Assembly (NCBI RefSeq): GCF_037975245.1
Contig: NC_092572.1
Location: 246,001-310,000 of the forward strand
DNA length: 64,000 nt
Direction: 5' to 3'
DNA from: Apostichopus japonicus
Lineage: Eukaryota; Echinodermata; Holothuroidea; Aspidochirotida; Stichopodidae
The notes below the pieces were generated by a model. That model was not told where the DNA came from and searched no databases. It saw only the letters and a program-made list of their open reading frames with translations. The translations under genes were made by a program, and so were the position numbers. Below, in pieces: positions 12,562-25,519 of this stretch (position 1 is its first letter; each line of letters begins with the position of its first letter).

Positions 12562-13544
12562 ACCACACCTCACAATCAGAAAGTGACCTCGTTTGACCAA
12601 GTCAACAACATAAAACTCTCATGAGTGAGGTATCTGGGGCTTCTTCACCAAAGGGAATCCAATGTATCCAAGATCTCCAAGACTCCAAGAGATTTGAGAC
12701 ATAACCCAGAGTCCATCACATATTGCTGTATTACAGAAAGAAATACATAAAGAACTGTGTAGTACTAGTTTAAGAGATTCAAACTAGAAACAAACATATT
12801 TCTTACATGGAACCCTGGACCTGCGTGAACTTCAGACACACCATTATGGTTAAGTAAGTAACATTTAAGTTACACTGATAACAGTGAACAGCAGGACGAC
12901 ACATGTCAATCTCTGCACTGACAACTGGAAAATTATTACCCACACACACACACACACACACCCATGGCAACATAACTACATTAATGGGTTCCTTGCCTGC
13001 CTAAGTCCAAATACATTAAATGTTGGCAGCCAAATATCCTGGGTTGACATCACTTCATTTCAAGGTCAAATCACATCAATGATAAGTTGTCAATTAAACA
13101 TTTTGCAGAAAATTGTTCAATTGCTCAGATGGAATGAAGTTAACAATTAAACATTTTGCAGAAAAATGTTGAATTGACGAGATACGATAAGTTTGCAGTA
13201 AATTGTTCAATTGTACACTCCATTCCAACTGAGTAATTTTTTTGCTCAGTTGAAGCAACAGAGCAATCCCACATTTTTCTGATTTTTGATAATTAAGATA
13301 TTATCTTGTTATCTAAACAATTTACTGCAAAATGTTGACTTTTTGGGGGAAAGTTTTCTTATAGTGATGGCACTTTTAAGCTTCTGTACCATACATGTAA
13401 TTACCAATAATCATTCACAACTACTGCATATATCAAATCGATAATGACACATTTAAATGCAACACAGAAAGTACACACAGAGACAAATGACAATTACCAA
13501 TTAACGATTCACAAACTGTACAACATTTGAAATCCCTAACCTAC
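12562..13544. other. USP upstream region, non-coding
   Basis: This is the presumed 5' UTR and promoter side of the USP gene. No clear TATA box or core element could be assigned. It includes a (CA)10 run at 12941-12961. At 13088-13340 there are repeated and inverted copies of a cattttgcagaaaattgttcaatt-type block, which suggests a decayed small foldback insertion. Confidence 0.5.
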
Positions 13545-13801
13545 GCCACACTATTATCCAATGGTAAACTTGATGCCACACTATTATCCAATGGTAAACT
13601 TGATGCCACACTATTATCCAATGGTAAACTTGATGCCACACTATTATCCAATGGTAAACTTGATGCCACACTATTATCCAATGGTAAACTTGATGCCACA
13701 CTATTATCCAATGGTAAACTTGATGCCACACTATTATCCAATGGTAAACTTGATGCCAAACTATTATCCAATGGTAAACTTGATGCCAAACTATTATCCA
13801 A
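13545..13801. repeat. 30-bp minisatellite
   Basis: About 8.5 almost perfect copies of ccacactattatccaatggt plus aaacttgatg. Only the last two copies vary (ccaaac). Because 30 is divisible by 3, all frames stay open on both strands (NLMPHYYPMV, DATLLSNGKL). These frames have no non-repeat coding context and are not genes. Confidence 0.96.
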
Positions 13802-16155
13802 ATGGAATAGTGCACATTATAACACCCCAGCCGGGTCCAAGAGAGACTAAATTAAGTACAGTAATACTAGCCAACTCACTTTAAATCTTAAGTTGCTTTA
13901 GAACTGAGTTGGCCGAACTAAGGCCTACAAACTAGTCTACAGTGTAAGTTACTAGGCCTACTGTAGGTAGCCAAGCCCTAACTAAAGGTCCCTTATTTGC
14001 CCTAGCCTATGGTAAGTTAGGCCTAGGCAATCGTTAGCCCATGCATGTGGTCTAACTTAAACTTAGTTTAAGTAAGTAATAGGGCAATTCCACAGTAACA
14101 TTGTGATGCTTTGGAAGGAATTTTAAATTTCAAGTGCAAATAGTAGAGACAGTGCAAAGTTTGGAGTAAACTTCTCATATTACAGTTCATCTCTTGATAT
14201 TTTAACATGAACACAGAATGAAAAATGTTTTCAAAGTCATTGAAATGTATGAAATATGAATAAGAAGAGTTACAGTAGTGCTGATATTCGACTATTTATT
14301 TCGTATTCAATTAATCGCATTGTTCTTCTTGTGATAATGTGATTACTCGGTTACAGTTATGACGTCATCACTGTCATTTTACATTGCAGAAATACAGTCA
14401 AAACAAATCTTTCTCCATGGTGCACTGTCTTTATTTGTTCTTTCATGTCTTTGCGTGTGGTGACTAAATCATGTTAAAACATCTACCATCAAAAAGTGTG
14501 AACACCTTTCAATCTACAATTTTTCAATCTATACTATTTCATAGACCGTGCTGGTATAGTCTGTCTAAAATTAATTTGCATAATTCAAACAGTTTTCTGT
14601 TTCATTTTGACAAGTTTCAAGCTGCCTCTTGGTTATGCTTTGTTCCTCCTACCAACAGGCGTAAGTGCATTCTCTCCTTTTAGTGGATCCCTACATTTGT
14701 CACCAGTCACCAGCCTAGTGCACCATCTTTACCAATACATCACCAGCCTCTAGGTGCACAATCTATACCAATACATCCAAACGATACCGGGTAGACAGAT
14801 AAGTCACGCCAGCAAAGTGTAACTGGCAGTGAGTATCGCCCAAACCAAAATAGAAGGCTGTTTCCTTTTACTGTAAATTTGATCTGTGAAGTTTATTTCA
14901 GCGATTTCGAAGAACAATTTATGAACCATGGTTTGAGTGTGAGTGTGCAATGCTATACGTACAGTATACCAACTGGGCATGGTAGGCTGTATACATTAGC
15001 GATATGTATGTAATATGATAGGCAATCACTTGTGCGTGTACACGTGAGAGTGTATTTGCTGCGGAAATGGGAGTGCTAACTTCAAGTTGCCTGTTTTGCC
15101 TGCACTATGTCAATCAACATTTTGATGCATTCGAACAAACGATACTTTTGGTGAGAAACTGGTGAATTTGGTGAACCAGATTTCTACAAGAAGAAATCGA
15201 ATGGGGACAATTTCACATGGTTAGAAAGAGAAATATAATACTACAAGGACATGTATTGAATCTTCCACCGGACGATTCTTTTAAGGGTCAGATTTGTGAT
15301 GGATGGCTACTGGTTGGAACCAAACTTTACGTTTTCACAATTGTGTTCAATATCTTCACAGAGGTTGGAACCAACTGTCTTTTGCAATTTGTTTAGTGTT
15401 TCCTACATTTTCTCAAATCAGTGATTCAAGTCTGTCAGTGTTAACCATTTGTTATATTTTTACAATGGTTAACTTTTCTGTGAATTTGCTTTTTTTTTGT
15501 CAAAAGTACAAATCTGCTTATATGTTTCTTATTGAATCGTCAGTTGGATTTAGTGCATGTACAAATTGCCCATACATTCTTATGTAATGTCCTGTTCTCA
15601 CAGTTGAGTGTCGAGGTGGGCAATTTATGTAAAGCTTATATTTCTATCTATCTTTTGTTAGGCTCTATTTTCACAGCAATAACTATGCTTTGTATTATTC
15701 TGCCAATGAAAGCTTTGTAGGTATTCATCTGATCGCGACCGCCCTGTACTTCTTTACGTCATCCTTAATTACACACACCCATGCCTCCAGTAAATTATAT
15801 GCAGCTTAATTTCCCTGATGTCCATTAACTCAGTCTAACCATCCTTTTCGACTATCTATGATACTTTGTTATTTTCATCATCCTGGATTTGATATCCTAA
15901 AATTGAAGATAAACATAGTGTACATGTAAGTGGAAAAAGAAGAAGTTGTTTTCCGCACAAGAAATTTTTCAACGGAAAGTAATCAGCGGAAAGTACTGTG
16001 TGCGGAGAATAACAAAACTGCTACAGTAGGCACTAGGCCTAGACTAGGGGTAGCATGGTGACTTCGAAGTTCGGACACTTAAGACTTAAAACACACCAAA
16101 ACTAAATCTTCTGGTATAAATCACCGGAAAATAAACTTCATATGGTGGGAGAATT
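13802..16155. other. intergenic, no gene seen
   Basis: This stretch has unique sequence with several taggcctag-type motifs (13910-14060). The short ORFs (up to 94 codons near 15303) show no recognisable domain, and I saw no splice-consistent exons. Confidence 0.5.
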
Positions 16156-18202
16156 GTGTTATAGTACTGTAATATTGTGTCGAGCCCGGCTCCTCCGATA
16201 GTAAAACTATATTGGGACTCGCGATAGAAAGGTACTGGGATATCTTGATGCCGTATTTATGCTCCTTCAGGAGATGTCTCGAACGGAAGAAAACAATGAC
16301 TTCACACAAAAAACAATTTGACGAGATAGGATTTGATTAATGATTCGGTATAATTTCTTCTCTGTCGATTCTCTTTACAAATAAAACTAAATTACAATGA
16401 TTTGACTTGACTTGACTCCGTCAATTAAACAATTAGGAGTGATGAACTTTCGGCGGAGTGATAAATTTGCTGACCAAGTCATAAATTTGCTGACAGAGTG
16501 ATAAATTTCTGACCTCCTTTTTCTTTTATACCTTACTTCCATAAAATCTCACTGCGCACAATCAGTAGGCAGCCAATGACCTGACCATCCCTTATTAACT
16601 TAATGATATAAAAATAAGTGCGCTGGCACTGATCTGCCCTGATTGGTTGGGAGTTTGGAAGTCCATCCCCTTTCTATGGAAACTTCCATACCACGTGAGA
16701 GAACCTTCTCGAATGTTCCACAGACATAATGGAATCTATTTTGGGAAAAGGCCCTGTACCAAGATTCAATAAGATAGTTAAAAACTTCTCGTGGGAAAAC
16801 TGAATCCATGACCTAGATAAATACATAAGAGGCCTGTAAGGGTGTCTCGATGGAGTGTTTCGGTAACATCAAAGAGATGGTATCACTATTTCATAACATC
16901 CCCCTCAATCTTTTAAAATTTTTGGATACTCCAAAATTTTAACATCATACTGCTTTAACTTATCATTATCTCAAGAAGGTAGAGTACTGTAAGCACATTC
17001 ACCAATATTCTTTGACTTCAATAAATGGTCTACATATATCTCAAAGGTTACGAATATTAAAAATGATCATATGGTATATACATTGACACTATCTCCATGA
17101 AATTTGTGTACCTCTTCAATATTGATGACATCATATGATGTAATCTAAAAAAAGTATCATTAAGATATCTTAATGATATATTATTTTTTTTTAGATTACA
17201 TCATATGATGTCATCAATATTGAAGAGGTACACAAAAATTTTCATGGAGATAGTGTCAATGTATATACCATATGATCTTTTTTAATAATTCGTAACCAAG
17301 ATGTTAACCTTTGAGATATATGAAGACCATTTATTGAAGGCAATGAATATTAGTGATTGTGCTTACAGTACACTTACCTTCTTGAGATAATGATAAGTTA
17401 AAGCAGTATGATGTTAAAATTTTGGAGTATCCAAAAATTTTAAAAGATTGAGGGGGATGTTATGAAATAGTAATACCATCTCTTTGATGTTACCGAAAAG
17501 CTCCATCGAGATACCTTACAGGCCTCTTATGTATTTATCTAGGTCATGGATTCAGTTTTCCCACGAGAAGTTTTTAACTATCTTATTGAATCTTGGTACA
17601 GGGCCTTTTCCCAAAATAGATTCCATTATGTCTGTGGAACATTCGAGAAGGTTCTCTCACGTGGTATGGAAGTTTCCATAGAAAGGGGATGGACTTCCAA
17701 ACTCCCAACCAATCAGGGCAGATCAGTGCCAGCGCACTTATTTTTATATCATTAGGTTAATACAGGATGGTCAGTTTATTGGCTACCTACTGATTGTGCG
17801 CAGTGAGATTTTATGGAAGTAAGGTATAAAAGAAAAAGGAGGTCAGAAATTTATCACTCCGTCAGCCTCTGTCAGCAAATTTATGACTTGGTCAGCAAAT
17901 TTATCACTCCGCCGAAAGTTCATCACTCCTAATTGTTTAATTGACGGAGTCAAGTCAAATCATTGTAATTTAGTTTTATTTGTAAAGAGAATCGACAGAG
18001 AAGAAATTATACCGAATCATTAATCAAATCCTATCTCGTCAAATTGTTTTTTGTGTGAAGTCATTGTTTTCTTCCGTTCGAGACATCTCCTGAAGAAGCG
18101 TAAATACGGCATCAAGATATCCCAGTACCTTTCTATCACGAGTCCCGATATAGTTTTACTATCGGAGGAGCGGGCTCGTCACAATATTACAGTACGATAC
18201 AC
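16156..18202. repeat. 2.05-kb near-perfect palindrome (long inverted repeat)
   Basis: The left arm 16156-17166 is the reverse complement of the right arm 17167-18202. The centre is TAAGAT|ATCTTA with no spacer. The inner arms repeat gatgacatcatatgatgtaatc, and both encode the same 69-residue frame on opposite strands (16809-16600 minus and 17546-17755 plus). Arm divergence is low but real: substitutions, and indels such as taacttaatg versus cattaggttaata. Homology stops at gtgt..atagtactg / cagtacgatacac. No transposase, clear TIR chemistry or target duplication was found. It could be a foldback element or a local inverted duplication. Confidence 0.93.
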
Positions 18203-19451
18203 GGCCAAACTTTCTTTCCTGCAAACTGTTTTCACGTTGTATTCCAAGGAGATTCTTCGTGATTGTGGAACTGGTATTTCTTTGCTAGAGTATTGCGAAG
18301 TTCGGACACGCAACCCACAGTGTGGCGCTGGTGATAAAATTGGTGGCGCAGTTGCTTTTTCAGTAATTATAACAGACTTCATATATCTCGGTCATTTTAT
18401 TGACTAATATGTAAGTATTTTCTTGCACACAGGCCATTTTGGAGAGAAAATAACTGTAGCTTCGTACTTTTTGGTGAAATTTGGCTCTTCCTGTAAGTTG
18501 TCATGGTAAAATCGTGTATTTCTTAGGGTGTCCGAACTTCGCAGTATGCCGAACTTCACAATACTGACTATACTATGTTCACTGTCTGTTGACCCTTGCG
18601 TTAATGTTGGTTTCATGCGCAAGACTATAGCAGCCACACATCATGTTAGTAGGCCTAGTATATGAAGGTCAAAGCTAATAATAATTGTAGTAAAAACTAG
18701 CTGAAGGAACACTAACACTGCAGTAATATTACAGAGTTAGGCTAGTTCTAGTAACGGTAGGCCTAGGCCCTACAAAATGTCACTGCTTAAGACTCTACTT
18801 AGCTATAACATAACGTTAAATATAATATATAACGCTACATCAGTAAGAATACGAACATATTATATTATCTATGAAAGAATCCAGTGTTCCTTACCATAAA
18901 TTCATTGCTGTTTGATCAAGAACATTAAGTAACAACTAACGATCGAAGAGACATTCACGGCCTACAGCATAACACTAGGAATTCTGACGTTCATCGGCCA
19001 TATACAGTGACTACACAACGACCATAGTTCAACTATGTAAAGCCTATCGTATAGGTACGGCAAAATTCACATTGCACAAACGTTCGTATGTCAATAAAAG
19101 ATCACGTGACTAAAACATCGTCATGGAGACTTCACTATTATGCCAAAGCGTTTCTGTGAAATATGTATCCGGAATAAATTGCCACAAATGAAAAACGATG
19201 CAAGCTATTGGTATATTAATAATAATGAATCAAAAGGGGCACGCGAGTTGTAGATAGACCATATTAGTATTTTGCGACCACTCAACAAAAGACCCGTTGG
19301 TGGTTTATTTACACGACTGATTCGACTATTATCGTCAAGATATCATTTAATTGTAGCTTGACAAGTCGACAAATATGGTGTACTTGCCGTATTTTTCTTA
19401 TTTGTTTATTTTGTTCCTGATGGGTACTTTGCGTCGTTCCTGAACTAAACA
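18203..19451. other. intergenic, no gene seen
   Basis: The 118-codon plus frame 18051-18407 starts inside the palindrome and shows no recognisable domain. A gcgaagttcggacac motif at 18293 recurs inverted at 18529 and, in a shorter form, at 16061 outside the left arm. Nothing else can be supported. Confidence 0.45.
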
Positions 19452-19545
19452 GAATGTAATGAGTTGGAAAATCCAGAGCAGTGAAAAAAGTTCCAGCCTC
19501 CATGGAGATTCGAACCAGTGTCAGTAAGGTCAGCAAGGTGTTTTA
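19452..19545 (-). mobile_element. tRNA-derived SINE remnant
   Basis: Read on the minus strand, this segment has a pol III B-box-like GGTTCGAATCTCC followed by a body ending in ggattttccaactcattac. The same body and tail occur in the fuller SINE at 38089-38215. The A-box half is not recognisable, so this copy is decayed or 5' truncated. Confidence 0.6.
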
Positions 19546-19877
19546 CCGTTGATGGAGGACCATTGATCTTTCATCAGAATCTGTTGTTAAGTGGTGTTGA
19601 TGGTATCGAGGATCAGATTGCCTCTAGCAGACGTAGTGAGGATATGTTGTCTCGATGAACTTACGGGCTATTCCGTGTATGGTAGGCCATACGGGAAATA
19701 ATTGTTTATTTTAATGTCCATACGAATTAAAATTATTATCGGTATTAATTCTATTTAATACCGGCATAAAATATAATTAATACCGGCATTAAATAGACCA
19801 ATTACATTAGCGAATTTCGAAGCTGTTATGATCTGATTTTCGTCGAGAAGCGAAAGATACTTGTAGGTTATTGACAA

Positions 19878-20051
19878 ATGTTCCCAATCCGATCGCAATC
19901 CGATGTTTTACCAGTTCGTAATGCTTTGAACCGTGAGGGTGGCTGGCATGTCGTTGAGTATCACTGCATGCTGTTGACTGAATTCAAGGACATTTCAATG
20001 TATGACTCTATGGGATGTTTCCGACACAATGACATGGATGTCAACTGCTAA
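19878..20051 (+). CDS. small ORF of 57 codons, unrecognised
   Basis: ATG at 19878, stop TAA at 20049. The product contains GGWHVVEYHCMLLTEF followed by KDISMYDSMG. The W-H...YDS pattern is faintly like the substrate-side His/YDSL segment of Ulp1-type (C48) cysteine proteases, which are often found in DNA transposons. The match is too short to claim a family. It could be a single exon or a transposon relic. Confidence 0.25.
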   Translation: MFPIRSQSDVLPVRNALNREGGWHVVEYHCMLLTEFKDISMYDSMGCFRHNDMDVNC

Positions 20052-20139
20052 TTGGTAAGAAGAAGTTGTGCTTATTGTTCGTCCGTTATTAAACAAGTCT
20101 GTCAGTGTTTTAAGTGAGCCATTTGTAGGTTTACAGTGG

Positions 20140-21301
20140 CAGGGGCGGCGATTTGTTTCAAATATTTTGGGGGGGGGGGGGATTTGCTTGGGTGCAGGCG
20201 CGTAGCAACTTTCATCCCCAAAATTGTTCGCGCGCTTCGTGATATGTATATTACTATCAGAGCCGTATATTTAGATACGGCTCTGATTACTATCTAAGCG
20301 GAGCGCCACCATCGGTTGGCGCGCAGCGTAGCCTACAAGAAAAGTTCTGGTTTTGGTAGCCCGGCCCCCAGATCACCGGCAATGGCACTTCTCGGGCTTC
20401 AAAATGACCAACCAGATGTACACTTTTGCCTGAGAACCAAGTTTTTCTCAATAGTTTCCCATAACCTTTTTCAAGATTTTCACCAGTCACACATCATGTT
20501 CGACCTCATCGCATCTCCTGTGGATCATTGCTCTTGTAGGTAATACTACGTAACGGCCCACAATACCCGTCAGCCCCACTTTTCAAGGTTTTAAGCCCAT
20601 TATTTGTTCAGAATTTGAATAGTAAATTCACTTGAAAACATACCCATAATGTTGCACAAAATATCATCTATGGACAACCAATATAGAAAAAAAGACCTTC
20701 AACCCCTAACAGACCTGTCAAAATTGCACGAGTAGAGGGAAGTATGATGAAGAATGTTGGTCAGGGAATTTTCGAAAATTCAGACACAGTTAATTTATTG
20801 GTGTACAAATATTAAAACCTCTCATAATGGCTACTATAAAACTTCGATATCATAAAAAAAATATGCTCGAGGGGAGGGGCTCCCCCTTCGCCCCCTGGCT
20901 ACGCGCCTGCGGTTAGAAATCTTGTAGGAAACAGGCCAAATGGAAACACATTGAACCCATATCGATGTGGATCATATGTATGATTGTACGTACTTACACT
21001 CATACACAAGAGATGTACAGACATTATGATAATAATCATGAGTGACAACATGCTATACGGTCACAGGTCACAGAAACGACCACGAAGAGTCATTTACCTC
21101 ATGCAGCATGTGTTGGATGAAGTTTTAGCCATCGCCAAATATGATTTGGATAAATAATCTCACGCATTATTTTCTATTTATAGCCACACAAAAAGACTGC
21201 CACCAAATATTGGGGGGATATTAGATACTATATTCCCCCACCTGAAATAATGGGGGGACATGTCCTCCCCCGTCGCCCCCCCCCCATGATCGCCGCCCAT
21301 G
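20140..21301. mobile_element. probable non-autonomous hAT-like element with inner insertion
   Basis: The ends are inverted: caggggcggcgat at 20140 and atcgccgcccatg ending at 21301 (12 of 13 positions). The flanks are tacagtgg on the left and acagtggt on the right, so the target duplication is imperfect. G and C runs adjoin the ends. A second, apparently nested unit, 20195-20909, starts caggcgcgtag and ends ctacgcgcctg. It shares its interior with the MITEs at 42826 and 52255. No clean duplication was found for the inner unit. No transposase is encoded. Confidence 0.6.
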
Positions 21302-21659
21302 ACAGTGGTGTCCAGAAATGGAACGTCATATAGAAAAATCGGCAGTTAATTTGATTGTGTGATGAAACGAGCTTATGTCATTAATAAAGAGTTTTATATT
21401 TGCCCACCATGGGTTCATATCATAAAGACATCGTCATTGAAACGTAACAAAGTGTGTGGTTTCAAGTTTTGTCGAGATAAAAATTTTTCTCGAGGTTTCC
21501 CATAAAGATGTTGGCAAAAGAAGGAGCCATTTCGGTAGGCATACCCATCATTGCTGTCCATGAATCTGGAGGGAGCGTTTGTTGGCAAATCCAGATCATC
21601 ATATAATAATATAAGGCATTGATATAGCACCATAACTAAAACGATATTCTAATTTATCA

Positions 21660-23580
21660 ATTTATTAAAACATACAAATGAACAAAACATCAACAAGACA
21701 GAAAAGAGAAAATATAGGATTACCAATTAAAAGTTTTATTAAAGAGAACTGTCTTCAGAGCTTTTTGAAAGAGAGAAATGTGGATTGATCAGCAACGGAA
21801 GACGGCAAGTCGTTCCACGGCCTGGCCCCAGTTACAGAAATTACACGGTTGCCAAACTGTTTTGTGCGGGTGGCGAGAACGTTTAAAGTAGTAGCAGATA
21901 TACTTCTTATACGGTATGGCGAAACACGCTTATAGTAAACATCTTACACAAATAATCGGGGGCCTGTTTATTAATACATTTATAAATCAAATAAAGACAA
22001 AACCTTGAATGTAATGCGTTGCTTAATGGAAGCTAATGTAAAGTGAAAAGAGTGTCATATTTTCTTCTGCAGAGAATCAATTTCGCAGCTTGGTTTTGTA
22101 TAGACTGTAAGGGAAGCAGTGTACTAGAGGCAGGTTAACCGATCAGTAAAGCAATACAATAGTCAACATGAGATATTTCGATTTTGTTAAGGTTGCCACC
22201 CTAGCAATCCTGCATTTCTCAGAAATACATTTTTTTCAGAGACAAGTAAGTGTCAAGCTGAACCTCCAGAGTGACAACGTCAACGTTAGTATCACCCTGC
22301 ACCACAATAGAACTTGTCTCAGTCTTGTTGTTATAGAACTGTGAATGAAACACAATGACCTCCGTTTTGTTGTCATTCATCCGTAGTTTATTTTCAGTCA
22401 TCCAGGTTTTCACACTGAATGATGTGTGTTGTTGAACAGAGACAGCATGTTGCTCTTCTGCGGTATTACCATATCTAAAATCCATGTAAAATGAGTGATC
22501 ATCTGCGTAACCAATGACATCAACCTGTTGTCGACGAGAGCTCACATGAAAAATCGACTCCGCCAACGTGTTAGCACAACAATTAGAACTGGACCTGTTA
22601 CAGATCCCTGTGGGACTGAAAATGGCAGATCAATAGGCTTCGAAACAGCAGAGTTAACAGAAATAACACAATCTCTAGGATAAATGTATAATTTTAGCCA
22701 ATTCAAAACCATGCCAGTTGCACCATTTTGCACCATTTTTTTTTAGCAGATTCATTGGTATTTCGTGGTCGACAGTACCGAAAGCAGCAGATAAATCTAC
22801 AGCTTCTAACAGTGTAGAATGCTTACGATCCATATTTAGAAGAATATCGTTTGTCAGCTTCACTCCAATGCCGTCTCAGTAATGTGAAATGGTCTATAAG
22901 CATTATAATATGGCGGGAGTAAGTCATACATATTCATGTGGGATGATAACTGATCCACCATTGCTCTTTCAGTGAATTTTGACACTAGACAAAGGTTGTT
23001 AACTGGACGATAATTTCCAAGGATTGTGTCAAAAGATGTTTTTTCAGCAATGGTGTAACATGAGTCCTTTTCCCAACGGACGGGAAGGATCCTGCTTGAA
23101 GAGACAGATTAATAAAATGGACAAAAGCAGGCAGAAGGGTCTTCAGGTGTTGTTTAACAAGGCTATAAGGTATAGGGTCCGAAGGACACGTTGTATACTT
23201 TGAACGCATGATGATTTCACGTATTTCGTGCTGGCCAGCCACGGTAAAGCATGAGAAGTGATTTGGACAAGAATATTGTGTGGAATCGAATTTCGGATAG
23301 TCCAGCAAGTATGAGTTCTGATGGTGTAAATTTTGTTCAGAAAAAAGGATGCAAAGTCTTCCGATAATACATTATCATCGCCCTGGAATCGAATTAACTT
23401 TGGTCCTACCAGTGAGTTTGTTGATCAGTTTATACAGTTTGGTCTGATTGGTACCACATTCAGCGACTTTCTCCGAGATGGATTCTGTCCGATATGTGAT
23501 CAATTTTTGATTATATCTTGTCCTCAGATGTATAGGCAGCATGATCTTCAGCTGAATGCGTCTTAACCCATCTTATTGAT
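21660..23580 (-). pseudogene. decayed L2/CR1-type LINE (reverse transcriptase remnant)
   Basis: Fragments in several minus frames align in order with an L2/CR1-type RT. From 5' to 3' they are LYKLINKLTGRTKVN near 23450; TTCPSDPIPYSLVKQHL near 23175; VDLSAAFGTVDHEI near 22790; VPQGSVTGPVL near 22600; YADDHSFYMD near 22500; and the C-terminal FGNRVISVTGARPWNDLPSS near 21830. The YADD catalytic box survives, but frameshifts and stops separate the blocks. No endonuclease region was recognised, so the copy is probably 5' truncated and dead. Confidence 0.85.
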
Positions 23581-24388
23581 AGTCAAGATAAGTTGCTTCA
23601 ATTCAGTCAATTCTTTCTTCGTGGGGGTTTCACCACGTTTCGGTGTGAAGGCTTTTGTATAGGAATATTTGTGTATAAAGAAGACATATCCAAGGCCCTA
23701 ACAGAGTGGAAGGGGTAAGATTAGATTATTAATTAAATAAGCGTGTCAATAAGTAATTGAAAAGTCTCGAGTGTAACTGCATGCGCTCTTCAACTTTGTA
23801 CAGTGAACATTTAGGCGTTTGAAGTCACGCCATGGGTTCTAAATATCGAACTTTTATATTGGTTTGACGAAAATATATTCAGCTTATCAATATCTTCTTT
23901 GTTTACTCTGTATCAACTGACACCATGGTTATGGTTATTATATGTACCTAAAAGTTTTCTATTTTATTTTGTGTTCTAAATCTTGCTTTGAAAGTAGATG
24001 GTCTGAATTCATGGTTGACAATAATATATTACGAAATTACGAACTCGTTATTTGTTCTATCTGATGATATTTTGTAATGTGGCGTTGTCCACACTCAATC
24101 GATAGATGAATAGGCCTATACTCATTTCTTAGATTCAGTTGATATGGTAAATAATTGTTATCTTCTTTTGGTCTCTTCCACCCATCTCTACAAACTTTCA
24201 ATAGATAAGGAAGATACTCAGCGAGTGTTATTATGCCATTAGAGAGTTGTTTCGCTATCAATTTGAATTTTATTCCACCCCTTCCCCCTCCCCCTCCCCA
24301 ACACCACACTCGCAACATACTCTTAGATCTTGCTTCGCAGTCACTTTTTAAACTTTTCAACGTGCCGCGTTTTGGGTTTGTGCTAATT
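23581..24388. other. intergenic, no gene seen
   Basis: AT-rich unique sequence with a C-rich run near 24277-24300. The frames at 24037-24360 (minus) and 24233-24613 (plus) have no domain, and the plus one runs into the foldback subrepeats. Confidence 0.45.
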
Positions 24389-24396
24389 ATTATTAC
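24389..24396. repeat. 8-bp target-site duplication, left side of foldback element 1
   Basis: attattac at 24389-24396 is matched by attattac at 35261-35268, on either side of element 1. Confidence 0.85.
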
Positions 24397-24406
24397 GCTT
24401 TCTAGT

Positions 24407-24590
24407 CACTTCGCCCAACAACCATTTCGCCCAACTGCCATTTCGCCCAACCAGCCTGGTCATTTCGCCCAACCAGCCTGGTCATTTCGCCCAACCAGCA
24501 TGGTCATTTCGCCCAACCATCATAGTCATTTCGCCCAACCAGCATGGTCATTTCGCCCAACCGTGTTGGTCATTTCGCCCAACCTTATTT
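24407..24590 (+). repeat. subrepeat array forming left end of element 1
   Basis: Tandem 21-bp units of the type ggtcatttcgcccaaccagc begin with shorter variants (cacttcgcccaacaaccatt, then tcgcccaactgcc). The inverse array lies at 35000-35250. In this array the variants include accatcatag, agcatgg and gtgttgg. Confidence 0.92.
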
Positions 24591-25238
24591 TTACTAATAT
24601 TCAGTCAGAATAATATTACTTTTTCTATTCCACTAGTTCAATTTGATTTATTTTGGATTAGGTTACTTCGTAATAGGTAAATAAAAGAGTGAGGTCCGCT
24701 CGATATCGATCGGAGTCTGAGCAGTTACTTCGGGTATAATGGGAGGATTACACTACTTTAGGCGTTTATGCATACAATGGAAGTTATATTATTATACAAA
24801 CACAGGGGAATCGGTCTTCATAAAAACCTATCAAACCTAACCCCTAAAACACTGATCCATCCTACTGACTAACAATTCCCGAACGTTTCCTTATTAAATT
24901 GAAAAAAATATATAAAACCCGTCCGTAGTATTGAATTACTTTATTTAATCAATGTAACCACTTTATCAATGTAACCACATATGTAATCACATATGTAATC
25001 AATTTAACCACGACTTCAAGTTTCCTTAATACTCGGTTCGTATCCCGTAACGTTAACAATTCCCGAACGTTTACTATATCAAACCTATCAAACCTTACCC
25101 CTAAAACACTGATCCATCCTCAAGATTCCTTAATATTCGGTTCGTATCCTGTAACGTTAAAAATTCCCGAACGTTTCCTTACTAAAGTTATACAAAGTAA
25201 AGGACTTCAAGTTTCCTTAATATTCCTTAATATTCGAA

Positions 25239-25446
25239 TATATTCTCTACATATATAAAACAAGACCAAGCGCGGACAGCAGACGTTACAATCAGTGGGT
25301 AAGTAGGTGTTCAAATATACGTAGAGCGCCACCTTTATTTCTCGAATAACTGCAGTAATTACCTCTCGTGGTGATCAGTCTATAGTGTAGTGAAGTCCAG
25401 AGATTTCTCATACAATGCTAACTCATGAAGTCCTCTTGTAAATTCA
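25239..25446 (+). mobile_element. 208-bp interspersed insert (unit B), intact copy
   Basis: The sequence tatattctctac...gtaaattca interrupts a core stretch of element 1 that reads ttaatattcgaacgtttac without it at 36431. A second copy (35520-35594 plus 36773-36913) is split by element 2. The intact copy shows the empty target taggtgttcaaatatacg. It contains a tatataaaac motif near its start. No coding potential. The family is unknown; it could be a SINE or another small non-autonomous element. Confidence 0.7.
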
Positions 25447-25519
25447 AGAACGTTTACTATATCAGACCTATCAAACCTTACCCCTAAAACACTGATCCAT
25501 CCTCAAGATTCCTTAATAT

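Noticed and set aside
13501-13884. Repeat proteins on both strands in the 30-bp array
   Set aside because: The unit is divisible by three, so every frame stays open. There is no unique coding flank.
16121-18407. ORFs MDSVFPREVF... and MCEVIVFFRS... as genes
   Set aside because: They are mirror copies in the two arms of a palindrome, with no domain and no independent support.
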